DNA of 64,000 nt, taken from positions 282,231-346,230 of the forward strand of contig NZ_ABZU01000001.1 of NCBI RefSeq assembly GCF_000173655.1, given 5' to 3'. This DNA comes from Corynebacterium amycolatum SK46 (GTDB lineage: Bacteria > Actinomycetota > Actinomycetes > Mycobacteriales > Mycobacteriaceae). Below, piece after piece: positions 29,001-36,672 of the stretch (positions are counted from its first letter, which is position 1; every line of letters begins with the position of its first letter). Made by a program: the position numbers and the translations under genes. The notes beneath the pieces are model-generated. The model was not told the DNA's origin and did no database searches. It saw only the letters and a list, made by a program, of their open reading frames with translations.

Positions 29001-29264
29001 GGCCCATGGCGGGAACACCCATGTGGGTACCGCTTTCTCTACTGCCCGCCCCTTCGGTGTGCGCAGTTTTAGCGTCAGTTGCGCTCGACTCCCCCGGTCC
29101 AGGACTGCAAAAAGCCGACGCTGATGCGCCGGGACTTCCAGCAAATCCACGTCCGCAATAATCCGGTGCCCTTCTGGCCGCTCCACCCATAGGTGAAGAC
29201 CCGAATCATCCTTCCAGACCGCGTGCAGCAGCAACGGCACCGCTGACTTTGCAACTTGGTCCAT
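26025..29264 (-). CDS. SNF2-family DEAD/DEAH helicase (HepA/HelZ-like)
   Basis: A 1079-residue SNF2-type ATPase. About 530 N-terminal residues are of unclear fold, with an SNF2_assoc-like region around 380-480. The motor follows: motif I DDMGLGKT (564-571), motif II ADEAQ, motif III [8 protein letters not shown], and in the second lobe [21 protein letters not shown] and [21 protein letters not shown] (motifs V and VI). Such enzymes translocate on double-stranded DNA and remodel bound proteins. It heads the leftward string SNF2-SWIM-Mre11-like-Rad50-like-MarR-MarR, with coupled or near-coupled starts, which points to a shared role in DNA repair or defence; this is inference. Confidence 0.93.
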   Translation of the reverse strand: [1079 protein letters not shown]

Positions 29265-29844
29265 TACTTCCTCCCCACTGCTTGCTCAGTCATCACCGTC
29301 TAATCACCCGGCGGCTTCGCCACCGGATATTTGCTCAATGAAGATTCTGCCACGCACCCCGGAGCAGCTTTTTCATCACATCACAACATTAGCACGCGTG
29401 TTCGAATTATGTATCTTGCAAAAATTACTCCCCCTCTACCCAAATACCCCTTTTCCCAGGTAATTTGTCGCACTTAACCGATTTTTAAAACCTTTTTCGA
29501 CGCTTCTTATCTTGCAATGCAGCGCATCACATGCAAACGTCGTATGAGCTACAAGAATTAAAAAATGTGTGACTCGTGCAATATTTCTGCCATGGTTCGC
29601 ATGTGCCAGTAGGCTCCGCTGACTGTCGTAGACAGCCCGGAAGCTGAAGTTGTGTTTCATTGCGAATCGCAGGATCCGCTGTTTCTGTCGGCCACTTACT
29701 GGCTCGATGTTGCTGCGACGCTGTGAACGTCGTCAAGCGGACTGGCTCAAACGAAATTGAGTGATACGTCAGGAAGCGATTTCCGGCGCGCTGGGCAGTG
29801 TGCGAGTCCGACTGTACGCCTAATAAATAATGAGGAGTTGCCCT
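29265..29844. promoter_or_regulatory. Divergent intergenic region between the SNF2 operon and putP
   Basis: These 580 bp hold no convincing gene. They are clearly more AT-rich than the flanks, especially around 29390-29520, and must contain the promoters of the SNF2 operon and of putP. A hairpin (arms CCGGCGGC and GCCACCGG, one mismatch) lies at about 29309-29327 in the presumed leader of the SNF2 gene. No regulator box was recognised. Confidence 0.35.
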
Positions 29845-31368
29845 GTGGACCAACAAACATGGTTCATCATCGCACTAGTCATTTATCTGCTGTTGATGGT
29901 CTACATCGGTTGGACCGGATGGAAAAAGACCGCAGAGTATGACGAATACATGATTGGCGGTCGCGGTCTGCATCCGTTCGTCGCAGCACTGTCAGCGGGT
30001 GCATCGGACATGTCCGGCTGGCTGCTGATGGGTCTGCCCGGCGCGATTTACCTTTCAGGCCTGAATCAGACCTGGATTGCAATCGGCCTGGTCGTTGGCG
30101 CATGGTTGAACTGGAAGTTCACCGCACCGCGCCTGCGTAGCTACACCAAGATTGCTCGTAACTCGATTACCGTGCCGTCGTTCCTGGAGAACCGTCTGCA
30201 CGATACGTCGAAGGTGCTGCGCGTTTCCGCAGGCCTGATTATTCTGCTGTTCTTCACCTTCTACGTCTCCTCGGGCATGGTCGCAGGTGGCCGCTACTGG
30301 GAGTCGACGTTCGGTGGCAGCTACCTCGTCGGCATGCTGCTGGTTGCGGGGATCACTGTCGCATACACCCTGTTCGGCGGCTTCCTTGCTGTCTCCTACA
30401 CGGACGCGGTGCAGGGCATCATCATGTTCATTGCGCTGCTGACGGTCCCGACTGTCGGCATTATCTACCTGATCAACAACGGCAACTCCTTCTCGGATGT
30501 CTTCAGCTTTGCTGCTAACAACCCATACCCGGGCAGCGAGGGACAGCCGGTTGAAACCTTCTTCGATCCGTTCGCTGGTATTCCGCTAATTACGATTATC
30601 GGTCTGCTCGGCTGGGGTCTGGGCTACTTTGGCCAGCCGCACATCATCGTTCGCTTCATGGCTCTGCGTAGTGCAAAGGACGCAACTGAGGGCCGCCGCT
30701 GGGGCGTTGGCTGGCAGGCACTGTGCATGCTCGGCTCCGTCCTCGTGGCGCTGAGTGCAACTGTTTTCTTCGCGACGAACCCAGATGCTTCGGTCACTGA
30801 TGCGTCTTCCTACGAAACCATCTTCCTGGACATGACCCGCATCCTGTTCCACCCGCTGATTGCAGGCCTGATTCTGACTGCAGTGCTGGCAGCAATCATG
30901 TCCACCATTTCTTCGCAGCTGCTGGTGTCTTCCTCCGCGCTGATCGAGGATCTGTTCAAGGCAACGGTCAACAAGTCCCTGCGTCCGAAGACCTACATGA
31001 CGCTCTCCCGCGTCGCCGTCGCGCTGATCGCCATCATCGCCGCAATCATCGCTGCTAACCCGAACAGCTCCATTCTGGATCTGGTTGGCTTCGCGTGGGC
31101 TGGCTTCGGCTCGGCATTCGGTCCGGTGCTGCTGGCCGCCCTCTACTGGTCGCGTCTGAACACCCCTGGTGCGGCAGCCGGTATGATCACCGGCGCGGTT
31201 GTCTCCTTCGCATGGGGCATGAGCTCGCTCAGCGACACTCTCTACGAGATCGTCCCGGGCTTCGCCGCTGCAACTGTCGTGATGATCATTGTCACGCTGC
31301 TTACCAAGGAGCCGAACGAGAAGATCAAGGAAGAGTTCGACCATGCAGCAAAGCAGGCTCTGGTCTAA
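29845..31368 (+). CDS. putP: Sodium/proline symporter (PutP, SSS family)
   Basis: A 507-residue sodium:solute symporter with about 13 membrane helices that imports proline. The N-terminus includes FIIALVIYLLLMVYIGWTGWKKTAEYDEYMIGGRGL and SAGASDMSGWLLMGLPGAIYLSG; the sodium-binding and core regions include LFGGFLAVSYTDAVQGIIMF and FGQPHIIVRFMALRS, characteristic of PutP. The GTG at 29845 has GAGGAG 7 nt upstream and removes five residues of an upstream in-frame ATG. The gene is monocistronic, followed by a large terminator hairpin that overlaps the next gene's start. Confidence 0.94.
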   Translation: MDQQTWFIIALVIYLLLMVYIGWTGWKKTAEYDEYMIGGRGLHPFVAALSAGASDMSGWLLMGLPGAIYLSGLNQTWIAIGLVVGAWLNWKFTAPRLRSYTKIARNSITVPSFLENRLHDTSKVLRVSAGLIILLFFTFYVSSGMVAGGRYWESTFGGSYLVGMLLVAGITVAYTLFGGFLAVSYTDAVQGIIMFIALLTVPTVGIIYLINNGNSFSDVFSFAANNPYPGSEGQPVETFFDPFAGIPLITIIGLLGWGLGYFGQPHIIVRFMALRSAKDATEGRRWGVGWQALCMLGSVLVALSATVFFATNPDASVTDASSYETIFLDMTRILFHPLIAGLILTAVLAAIMSTISSQLLVSSSALIEDLFKATVNKSLRPKTYMTLSRVAVALIAIIAAIIAANPNSSILDLVGFAWAGFGSAFGPVLLAALYWSRLNTPGAAAGMITGAVVSFAWGMSSLSDTLYEIVPGFAAATVVMIIVTLLTKEPNEKIKEEFDHAAKQALV

Positions 31369-31392
31369 CGCTTTGACCTAGGCTTGGCCTCC

Positions 31393-31411
31393 GCTAGCCC
31401 CGCAGGCTAGC
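31393..31411. terminator. Small hairpin after putP
   Basis: A perfect 7-bp inverted repeat, GCTAGCC (31393-31399) and GGCTAGC (31405-31411) with a 5-nt loop, lies 25 bp after the putP stop. It has no U tract and precedes the larger hairpin at 31415-31479; the two may act together. Confidence 0.45.
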
Positions 31412-31414
31412 CCC

Positions 31415-31479
31415 GGCGCATACCTACAAGGGAACCGAAAAAGTATTTTTCGCGCCCAACTAGGTATGCGCCCTTTTTT
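31415..31479 (+). terminator. Terminator hairpin of putP that overlaps the next start codon
   Basis: A perfect 12-bp inverted repeat (31415-31426 with 31461-31472), 34-nt interval, is followed by C and six T (31474-31479). It should end putP transcription. The ATG of the following nuclease gene (31466) lies inside the right arm, and the T tract encodes its Phe-Leu residues. Confidence 0.75.
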
Positions 31480-32107
31480 ATTTGCCATCCTGGCCGCATC
31501 CCTGACTGCCGCCTTTGTCTCATCCTTTGCGCTTACGCGAGTTCTCGTCACCTCCTCCCCCGCAAGGTCGGATACGGAGATCGTCGTCAAGCAGCTTCGC
31601 ACAGTTCGCGTCGTTACTGCCCGCCCCACTGTCACCGGCTACAAACGCGAGCGCTTCGACATTTGGGACGGTTCTGCCGACTGCAATACACGTCATAAAG
31701 TTCTGGTGACGTGGTTCGGGGGTTCTGCATGTTCGCTTAACGACGGGCCCCTGCGCGAAATCCTCGATCCTTACACGGACGACCCGGTCGGTGCACATGA
31801 GGTCGATATCGACCACATTTATCCGTTGGCAGCGGCGTGGGATTTTGGAGCCTACGCCTGGGATGCCGAGCGGCGTCGGCAATTTGGCAACGATATCGAG
31901 ACCAACCTCGTGCCCACGCGAAGCGCGGTCAACCGGGATAAAGGAGATGCCAGCCCGGCGGAATGGCTTCCCGAGGATGCGAAGGCGTGTGACTACTCGC
32001 ATCGTTACTTAACGGTGGCCATTAAATGGGACCTGCCCGTATCTTCGGCAGACTGGAAGGCGATGGCAGCTGCGTGTGGGATCCGCGCGGGAAAAGGCAC
32101 GAAATAG
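31466..32107 (+). CDS. Secreted HNH-family nuclease (DUF1524/GmrSD C-terminal type)
   Basis: A 213-residue protein with an N-terminal signal segment (PFLFAILAASLTAAFVSSFAL) and a nuclease core: the metal/catalytic motif DIDHIYPLAAAWDFGA (H117), NLVPTRSAVNRDKGDASPAEWLP and a C-terminal KACDYSHRYLTVAIKWDL. This pattern is that of exported HNH nucleases common in actinobacteria, which probably degrade extracellular DNA. The predicted start is unusual: the ATG lies in the right arm of the putP terminator and lacks a clear ribosome-binding site, and no alternative ATG, GTG or TTG occurs in the signal-peptide region. Confidence 0.82.
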   Translation: MRPFLFAILAASLTAAFVSSFALTRVLVTSSPARSDTEIVVKQLRTVRVVTARPTVTGYKRERFDIWDGSADCNTRHKVLVTWFGGSACSLNDGPLREILDPYTDDPVGAHEVDIDHIYPLAAAWDFGAYAWDAERRRQFGNDIETNLVPTRSAVNRDKGDASPAEWLPEDAKACDYSHRYLTVAIKWDLPVSSADWKAMAAACGIRAGKGTK

Positions 32108-32215
32108 AGAAAATAGTGCGAGCACGTTAAGTTAAGGACTGGTCTTAATAAAGAAATATCCAGGCCACTCCTCGCTTGAACGCGAGGCCTACATTCAGTC
32201 GTGGAAAGGTAATAC

Positions 32216-32716
32216 GTGCAAAACGTAGTTCTTATGGTTCACGTCCTGGCGGCAATTCTGCTGCTTGGACCGGTGACTGTCGCAATTTCGATGTTCCCGA
32301 AGCTCGCGCTTGCAGCCCGCGGCGGAGAGGCAGGAACGGTCGGCGCCGCGCGCACCATGCACGCCATTTCGCGCACCTACGGCATGTGGTCGCTGCTCGT
32401 GCCGCTGCTCGGCTTCGGTGTCATGTTCACTGATGTGTCGACCTACATGAAGTCCGGGGAAATGCACGCCGCAATCCTGCTGGCTATCATCGCCTGGGCA
32501 CTGCTGTTCTTCCTGGTCATTCCGCGTCAGCGTCTGATGATGGCCGGCCTCGGCATCGCTGACGAAGACGAGGATGCTGACGATCCGGAGTTCATCGAGC
32601 GTCGCAAGAAGGCTGAAGAGCTCGACTGGGACAAGCAGAAGAGCCAGCTGGCTATGTTCTCCGGCATCTTCTCCCTGCTATGGGTTGTCGCCGGCATCCT
32701 GATGTTCTTCATCTAA
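32216..32716 (+). CDS. Small integral membrane protein (DUF2269-like)
   Basis: A 166-residue protein with four predicted membrane helices: VVLMVHVLAAILLLGPVTVAIS, WSLLVPLLGFGVMF, AILLAIIAWALLFFLVI and LAMFSGIFSLLWVVAGILMFFI. An acidic cytoplasmic loop (ADEDEDADDPEFIERRKK) lies before the last helix. The start is a GTG preceded by GAAAGG. No catalytic motif is visible; the general layout resembles DUF2269-type membrane proteins, an uncertain match. It stands alone between the nuclease and a strong bidirectional terminator. Confidence 0.75.
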   Translation: MQNVVLMVHVLAAILLLGPVTVAISMFPKLALAARGGEAGTVGAARTMHAISRTYGMWSLLVPLLGFGVMFTDVSTYMKSGEMHAAILLAIIAWALLFFLVIPRQRLMMAGLGIADEDEDADDPEFIERRKKAEELDWDKQKSQLAMFSGIFSLLWVVAGILMFFI

Positions 32717-32772
32717 GGATTGAGCTCAAGCGCTTGGGCCCCGCGCCTAAGCGCACTCCCCTCATGCATAGC

Positions 32773-32846
32773 AAAACTGCCGGTGCGCCTGTACGTTTCG
32801 GCCCAACCTTTAGGGCTTGGAAGTACATGCGCACCGGCAGTTTTTT
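32773..32846. terminator. Bidirectional terminator
   Basis: A perfect 16-bp inverted repeat (32773-32788 with 32829-32844) starts with AAAA and ends with a run of six T, so it can stop transcription from both the membrane-protein gene and the convergent deaD. The interval contains a further TGTAC/GTACA pair that extends the stem. Confidence 0.9.
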
Positions 32847-32918
32847 AATTTCTAGGTTCGCGCCACGGGCGGTAGTCGGTAGTCGCCTGCCGACGACCAC
32901 CTCACTCACCTAGCAGGA

Positions 32919-35027
32919 TTAGCGGCGTCCACCACGGTAACCACCGCGACGGTCATCACGGTCACCACGGTAGCCACCGCGACCGCGACCACGGCCACCG
33001 AAATCGTCACCGTCATCGAAGTTTCCACGGTAGCCACCGCGACCGCGACCGCCACCACGACGGTCATCCCGACCGCGACCACGGCCACCACGGTAACCTC
33101 CGCGACCACGGCCGCCATCACGACGATTGCCACGGTAGCCACCACGGCCACCGCGGTAGTCATCGCTGTCGTCGACCGAGGTGCCGTCGTCAAGCTTCAG
33201 CCCAATGAGCTGGCCGGAGATGCGGGTATCAGAGAGGTTGTTGATGACTTCTTGCGGCAGGTTAGCCGGCAGTTCAACCAGAGTGTGGTCGCCACGGATG
33301 TCGATGTGTCCGAAGTCCTTGGAGGACAGGCCGCCCTCGTTGGCGATGGCGCCCACAATGGCACCCGGGCGGACGTGCTGGCGACGACCGACGCTGATGC
33401 GGTAGGTGGCGGTACCCTCGCGGTCGAATTCGACCAGGTCAGCGCGCTTGCCCTGACCGCGCTCACCACGGGAGCGACCATCGCGGCCACGGTTGCGATC
33501 GCGGTCGAATCGATCACGGTCGCGGTCATGGCGGCGGCCACGCGGCGGCTCCTTCATCAGGAAGTCGCCCGACTGTGCCTGCGCAGCGATAGCAGCGGCG
33601 ATATCAACCAGCGGGGTGTCGTGCTCTTCTGCGTACTCCTCGATGAGCTCGCGGAAGACTGGAACTTGCGAATCAGCAAGCGCCTCAGTCAAGTCATCAG
33701 CGAACTTCTGCTTGCGAGAGTCGTTGACCTCATCAACGGTCGGCAACTTCATCTCGTGCAGCTGCGACTTGGTTGCACGCTCAATCGAGCGCAGTAGGCG
33801 GCCCTCACGCGGGGTGACAAACAGCAGCGCCTCGCCGGAGCGGCCAGCGCGGCCGGTACGACCGATGCGGTGGACGTAGGACTCGGTGTCGTGCGGAATA
33901 TCGTAGTTGACCACGTGGGAAATGCGGTCAACGTCCAGGCCACGAGCAGCAACATCGGTTGCCACCAGGATGTCCAGGCGACCGTCCTTGAGCTGATCAA
34001 TCGTGCGCTCACGCAGAGTCTGCGGGATATCGCCGTTGATGGCAGCAGCGGAGAATCCGCGGGCACGCAGCTTCTCGGCGAGCTCCTCGGTCTCATGCTT
34101 GGTGCGCACGAACATGATCATCGCTTCAAATTCCTCGACCTCGAGGATGCGGGTCAGCGCGTCCAGCTTGTTGCGGTGGCTGACCATCAGGAAGCGCTGG
34201 CGAATATTGTCCGCAGTGCGAGTCTGGGACTTGACGGTGATCTCTTCCGGCTCCGTCAGGTACTGCTTGGACAGGCGACGAATCGAAGCCGGCATGGTAG
34301 CCGAGAACAGTGCGACCTGCTTGTCATCCGGAGTGTCGGCAAGAATGCGCTCGACATCCTCCTGGAAGCCCATCTGCAGCATCTCATCGGCCTCGTCCAG
34401 CACCAGGAAGCGCAGGTCGGAGATGTCCAACGAGCCCTTTTCCAGGTGGTCGATGACACGACCCGGCGTGCCGACGATAATCTGTGCGCCTCGACGCAGA
34501 CCCGACAGCTGCACTCCATAGGACTGACCGCCGTAGATTGGCAGGACCTGAATCTTGCCCAGGTGATCAGCAAACGACTGGAAGGAATCCGCAACCTGCA
34601 GTGCCAGCTCACGGGTCGGAGCGAGCACCAGCGCCTGCGGTGCACGGACGGAACGGTCAATGCGAGCCAGAATCGGCAGCGCGAACGCCGCGGTCTTACC
34701 GGTACCAGTCTGAGCCAGGCCGACGACGTCGCGGCCGCTCATCAGAGTCGGGATAGTTGCAGCCTGAATTGGGGACGGAGTCTCAAACCCAACCTTGCGA
34801 ACTGCATTGACAATGTCATCCGGCAGCTCAAGCTCATCGAAGCCGACGGTGTCGTCGCCGTTGTCGTCTTTGTTCTTTTCGTTCTTTTCCTCAGCGACCT
34901 TCTCTTCGGCCGCTGGTGCTTCCTCGGCCACTACATCCTCGGCCTTCACAATTGCGTCCTCGCGCTGGTCTTCGCGCTGATCCTCGCGATTCTCCTCGAC
35001 GCTGCCATTCATTTCATTATTAGCCAT
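32919..35027 (-). CDS. deaD: DEAD-box RNA helicase (DeaD/CsdA family) with RGG tail
   Basis: A 702-residue ATP-dependent RNA helicase, likely for ribosome assembly and RNA decay, particularly in the cold. An acidic N-terminus precedes the Q motif (GFETPSPIQ), motif I AQTGTGKT (105-112), VLDEADEML and SATMP; the second lobe has ATDVAARGLDVDRISHVVNYD and HRIGRTGRAGRSGEAL. A DbpA-type RNA-binding domain (about 560-630) and some 75 residues of RGG/RGY repeats follow. The start at 35027 is chosen for its AGGAAGAG ribosome-binding site; the frame continues upstream to 35165 but without support. A 580-bp gap upstream may contain a long leader. Confidence 0.93.
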   Translation of the reverse strand: MANNEMNGSVEENREDQREDQREDAIVKAEDVVAEEAPAAEEKVAEEKNEKNKDDNGDDTVGFDELELPDDIVNAVRKVGFETPSPIQAATIPTLMSGRDVVGLAQTGTGKTAAFALPILARIDRSVRAPQALVLAPTRELALQVADSFQSFADHLGKIQVLPIYGGQSYGVQLSGLRRGAQIIVGTPGRVIDHLEKGSLDISDLRFLVLDEADEMLQMGFQEDVERILADTPDDKQVALFSATMPASIRRLSKQYLTEPEEITVKSQTRTADNIRQRFLMVSHRNKLDALTRILEVEEFEAMIMFVRTKHETEELAEKLRARGFSAAAINGDIPQTLRERTIDQLKDGRLDILVATDVAARGLDVDRISHVVNYDIPHDTESYVHRIGRTGRAGRSGEALLFVTPREGRLLRSIERATKSQLHEMKLPTVDEVNDSRKQKFADDLTEALADSQVPVFRELIEEYAEEHDTPLVDIAAAIAAQAQSGDFLMKEPPRGRRHDRDRDRFDRDRNRGRDGRSRGERGQGKRADLVEFDREGTATYRISVGRRQHVRPGAIVGAIANEGGLSSKDFGHIDIRGDHTLVELPANLPQEVINNLSDTRISGQLIGLKLDDGTSVDDSDDYRGGRGGYRGNRRDGGRGRGGYRGGRGRGRDDRRGGGRGRGGYRGNFDDGDDFGGRGRGRGGYRGDRDDRRGGYRGGRR

Positions 35028-35607
35028 TTGGGGCTCTTCCTGGGCCTTTTCGCCCGCACACTCAATATTCAACAGTTGATTACTCACAGTTGGGTCGCAC
35101 ATACATGACCCGCCCAATTTACGTTCTTGTTTTTCAGTGCTCTCACGTCGGAATTGCGATGACATCGCTTCTCTTGCACATACTTCGAAAAATTGCGCCC
35201 AAACCCAATTCAGCTTTTACTTCCGAGGAGGGGCGCCCATCATGCACTATGCATTTTCAAGCGTTTCACCAGCGAACTTATACCGCTGCCAGATTCTCTG
35301 CGACATTGTCGTCAGGATTTCACACCGACTGCCCAGACTACGCCACCGTCGGTCAAAAAACCATTTCCCGTCAGCAAGGTCACAACACTAGGCGGTCGAT
35401 TTTTTGGACGAGGCCCGGCGCTGGGACCGTCGTTAAGCGAGCGCGTTGCACCCACTTCGGGGTGCCTATTTTGTAACTCCCCGGGGTGAGATGGCTAACA
35501 TTTCCCCTACAAGTTTGTACACGTATCAGCTATTTCCCGCCGTGGAACACCCACCGTTCGGCGGACTTTTGCAATTACACAACGTATAAACCCAAGGTCG
35601 CTCGAAA
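35028..35607. promoter_or_regulatory. Divergent intergenic region between deaD and the BASS transporter
   Basis: About 580 bp without a credible gene. It must hold both promoters. A hairpin (GCACCC at 35448-35453 with GGGTGC at 35460-35465) followed by CTATTTTG lies on the plus strand and looks like a weak terminator or leader element. Cold-inducible DEAD-box helicases often have long regulated leaders, so part of this stretch may be the deaD 5' UTR; that is inference. Confidence 0.35.
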
Positions 35608-36672
35608 ATGCTCAGCAATAGTAATCCATCTGAACCGCAGCCGTCATCGCCCCGGCAGTCCCCGCTAAAACCACATTCTCCCGACGAGGTTTCTGGGAAT
35701 GGCGGGCAGGCGGATAAGGAGCCGTCGAAGCTTTCGGCAATGATTGAAGTTCTCGGATTTCCGGGCTTTATTTTGGCGGGTTCGGCGCTGGCATTCTTCT
35801 TCCCCACCCCGTTTACTCCGCTGACAGATTACATCACGTACTTCCTGATGATCATCATGTTCGCGATGGGCCTCACCCTGACCATCCCGGACTTTAAGCA
35901 GGTCACTAAGCGCCCGTTGGCGATTCTCTTCGGCGTTATTGCGCAGTTTGTCGTCATGCCGTTGCTTGCGATTGCCGTGGCGAAAGCCCTTGGGCTCAAC
36001 CCGGCACTCGCCGTCGGCCTGCTGATGCTGGGCTCCGTCCCCGGCGGCACCTCGTCGAACGTCATCGCTTACCTGGCACGCGGTGATGTCGCACTGTCCG
36101 TCGCTATGACCAGCGTGTCGACGCTAGTTTCGCCAATCATGACGCCATTTCTCATGCTCGTGCTTGCCGACGCGCACACGGAGGTCGACGGTCTCGGGAT
36201 GGCCTGGAGCCTCTGTCAGACAGTCCTCCTGCCTGTGGTTGGTGGCCTGGTTATTCGCGTTGTGGCCGACTCTTTTATTAATAAGATCCTGCCGATTCTT
36301 CCGTGGATTTCCATTCTCGGTATCGGTGGCGTGGTCTTCGGTGCCGTGGCCAAGAACGCAGAGAGCCTGGCGAACATTGGCCTGATTGTGTTTGTGGCTG
36401 TGATTATCCACAACGTGTTGGGCTACGTGCTCGGCTTCTTTGCAGGCCAGCTGGTGGGGATGCCGACTGCGGGCAAGCGCACGGTGGCCGTGGAGGTCGG
36501 CACGCAATCCGCGGGTCTGTCCTCCGGTATGGCAGCGAAGTTCTTTACCCCGGAGGCCGCGCTTCCCGGTGCAGTGGCCGCTGTGGTGCACAACATCACT
36601 GGCGCGATCTACGTGGCTATTTGCCGAAAGCTCGATGAAGGCAAGGAAACTAGCGAATCCGCTTCTGCTTAA
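35608..36672 (+). CDS. Bile acid:sodium symporter (BASS) family transporter
   Basis: A 354-residue membrane protein with a polar 40-residue N-terminus and about nine or ten helices. BASS hallmarks are YFLMIIMFAMGLTLTIPDF, LMLGSVPGGTSSNVIAYLARGDVALSVAMTSVSTLVSP and GTQSAGLSSGMAAKFFTPEAALPGAVAAVVHN, the two crossover regions of the family. The family exchanges sodium for organic acids; a substrate cannot be assigned. It is convergent with an MFS gene, and the two stop codons overlap in a shared TTAA. Confidence 0.9.
   Translation: MLSNSNPSEPQPSSPRQSPLKPHSPDEVSGNGGQADKEPSKLSAMIEVLGFPGFILAGSALAFFFPTPFTPLTDYITYFLMIIMFAMGLTLTIPDFKQVTKRPLAILFGVIAQFVVMPLLAIAVAKALGLNPALAVGLLMLGSVPGGTSSNVIAYLARGDVALSVAMTSVSTLVSPIMTPFLMLVLADAHTEVDGLGMAWSLCQTVLLPVVGGLVIRVVADSFINKILPILPWISILGIGGVVFGAVAKNAESLANIGLIVFVAVIIHNVLGYVLGFFAGQLVGMPTAGKRTVAVEVGTQSAGLSSGMAAKFFTPEAALPGAVAAVVHNITGAIYVAICRKLDEGKETSESASA

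Noticed and set aside
29300-29520. A LexA-like site (TTCGAATTATGTATC) in the SNF2/putP gap
   Set aside because: Only one half of the consensus is kept, so it is not better than chance.
32919-33190. Possible CRISPR-like or tandem DNA repeats
   Set aside because: The repetition is explained by codons of the RGG tail of the DEAD-box helicase, with no spacers of constant length.
35028-35165. N-terminal extension of deaD to 35165
   Set aside because: The ATG at 35027 has a good ribosome-binding site, and the upstream residues are not DEAD-box-like; it cannot be fully excluded.
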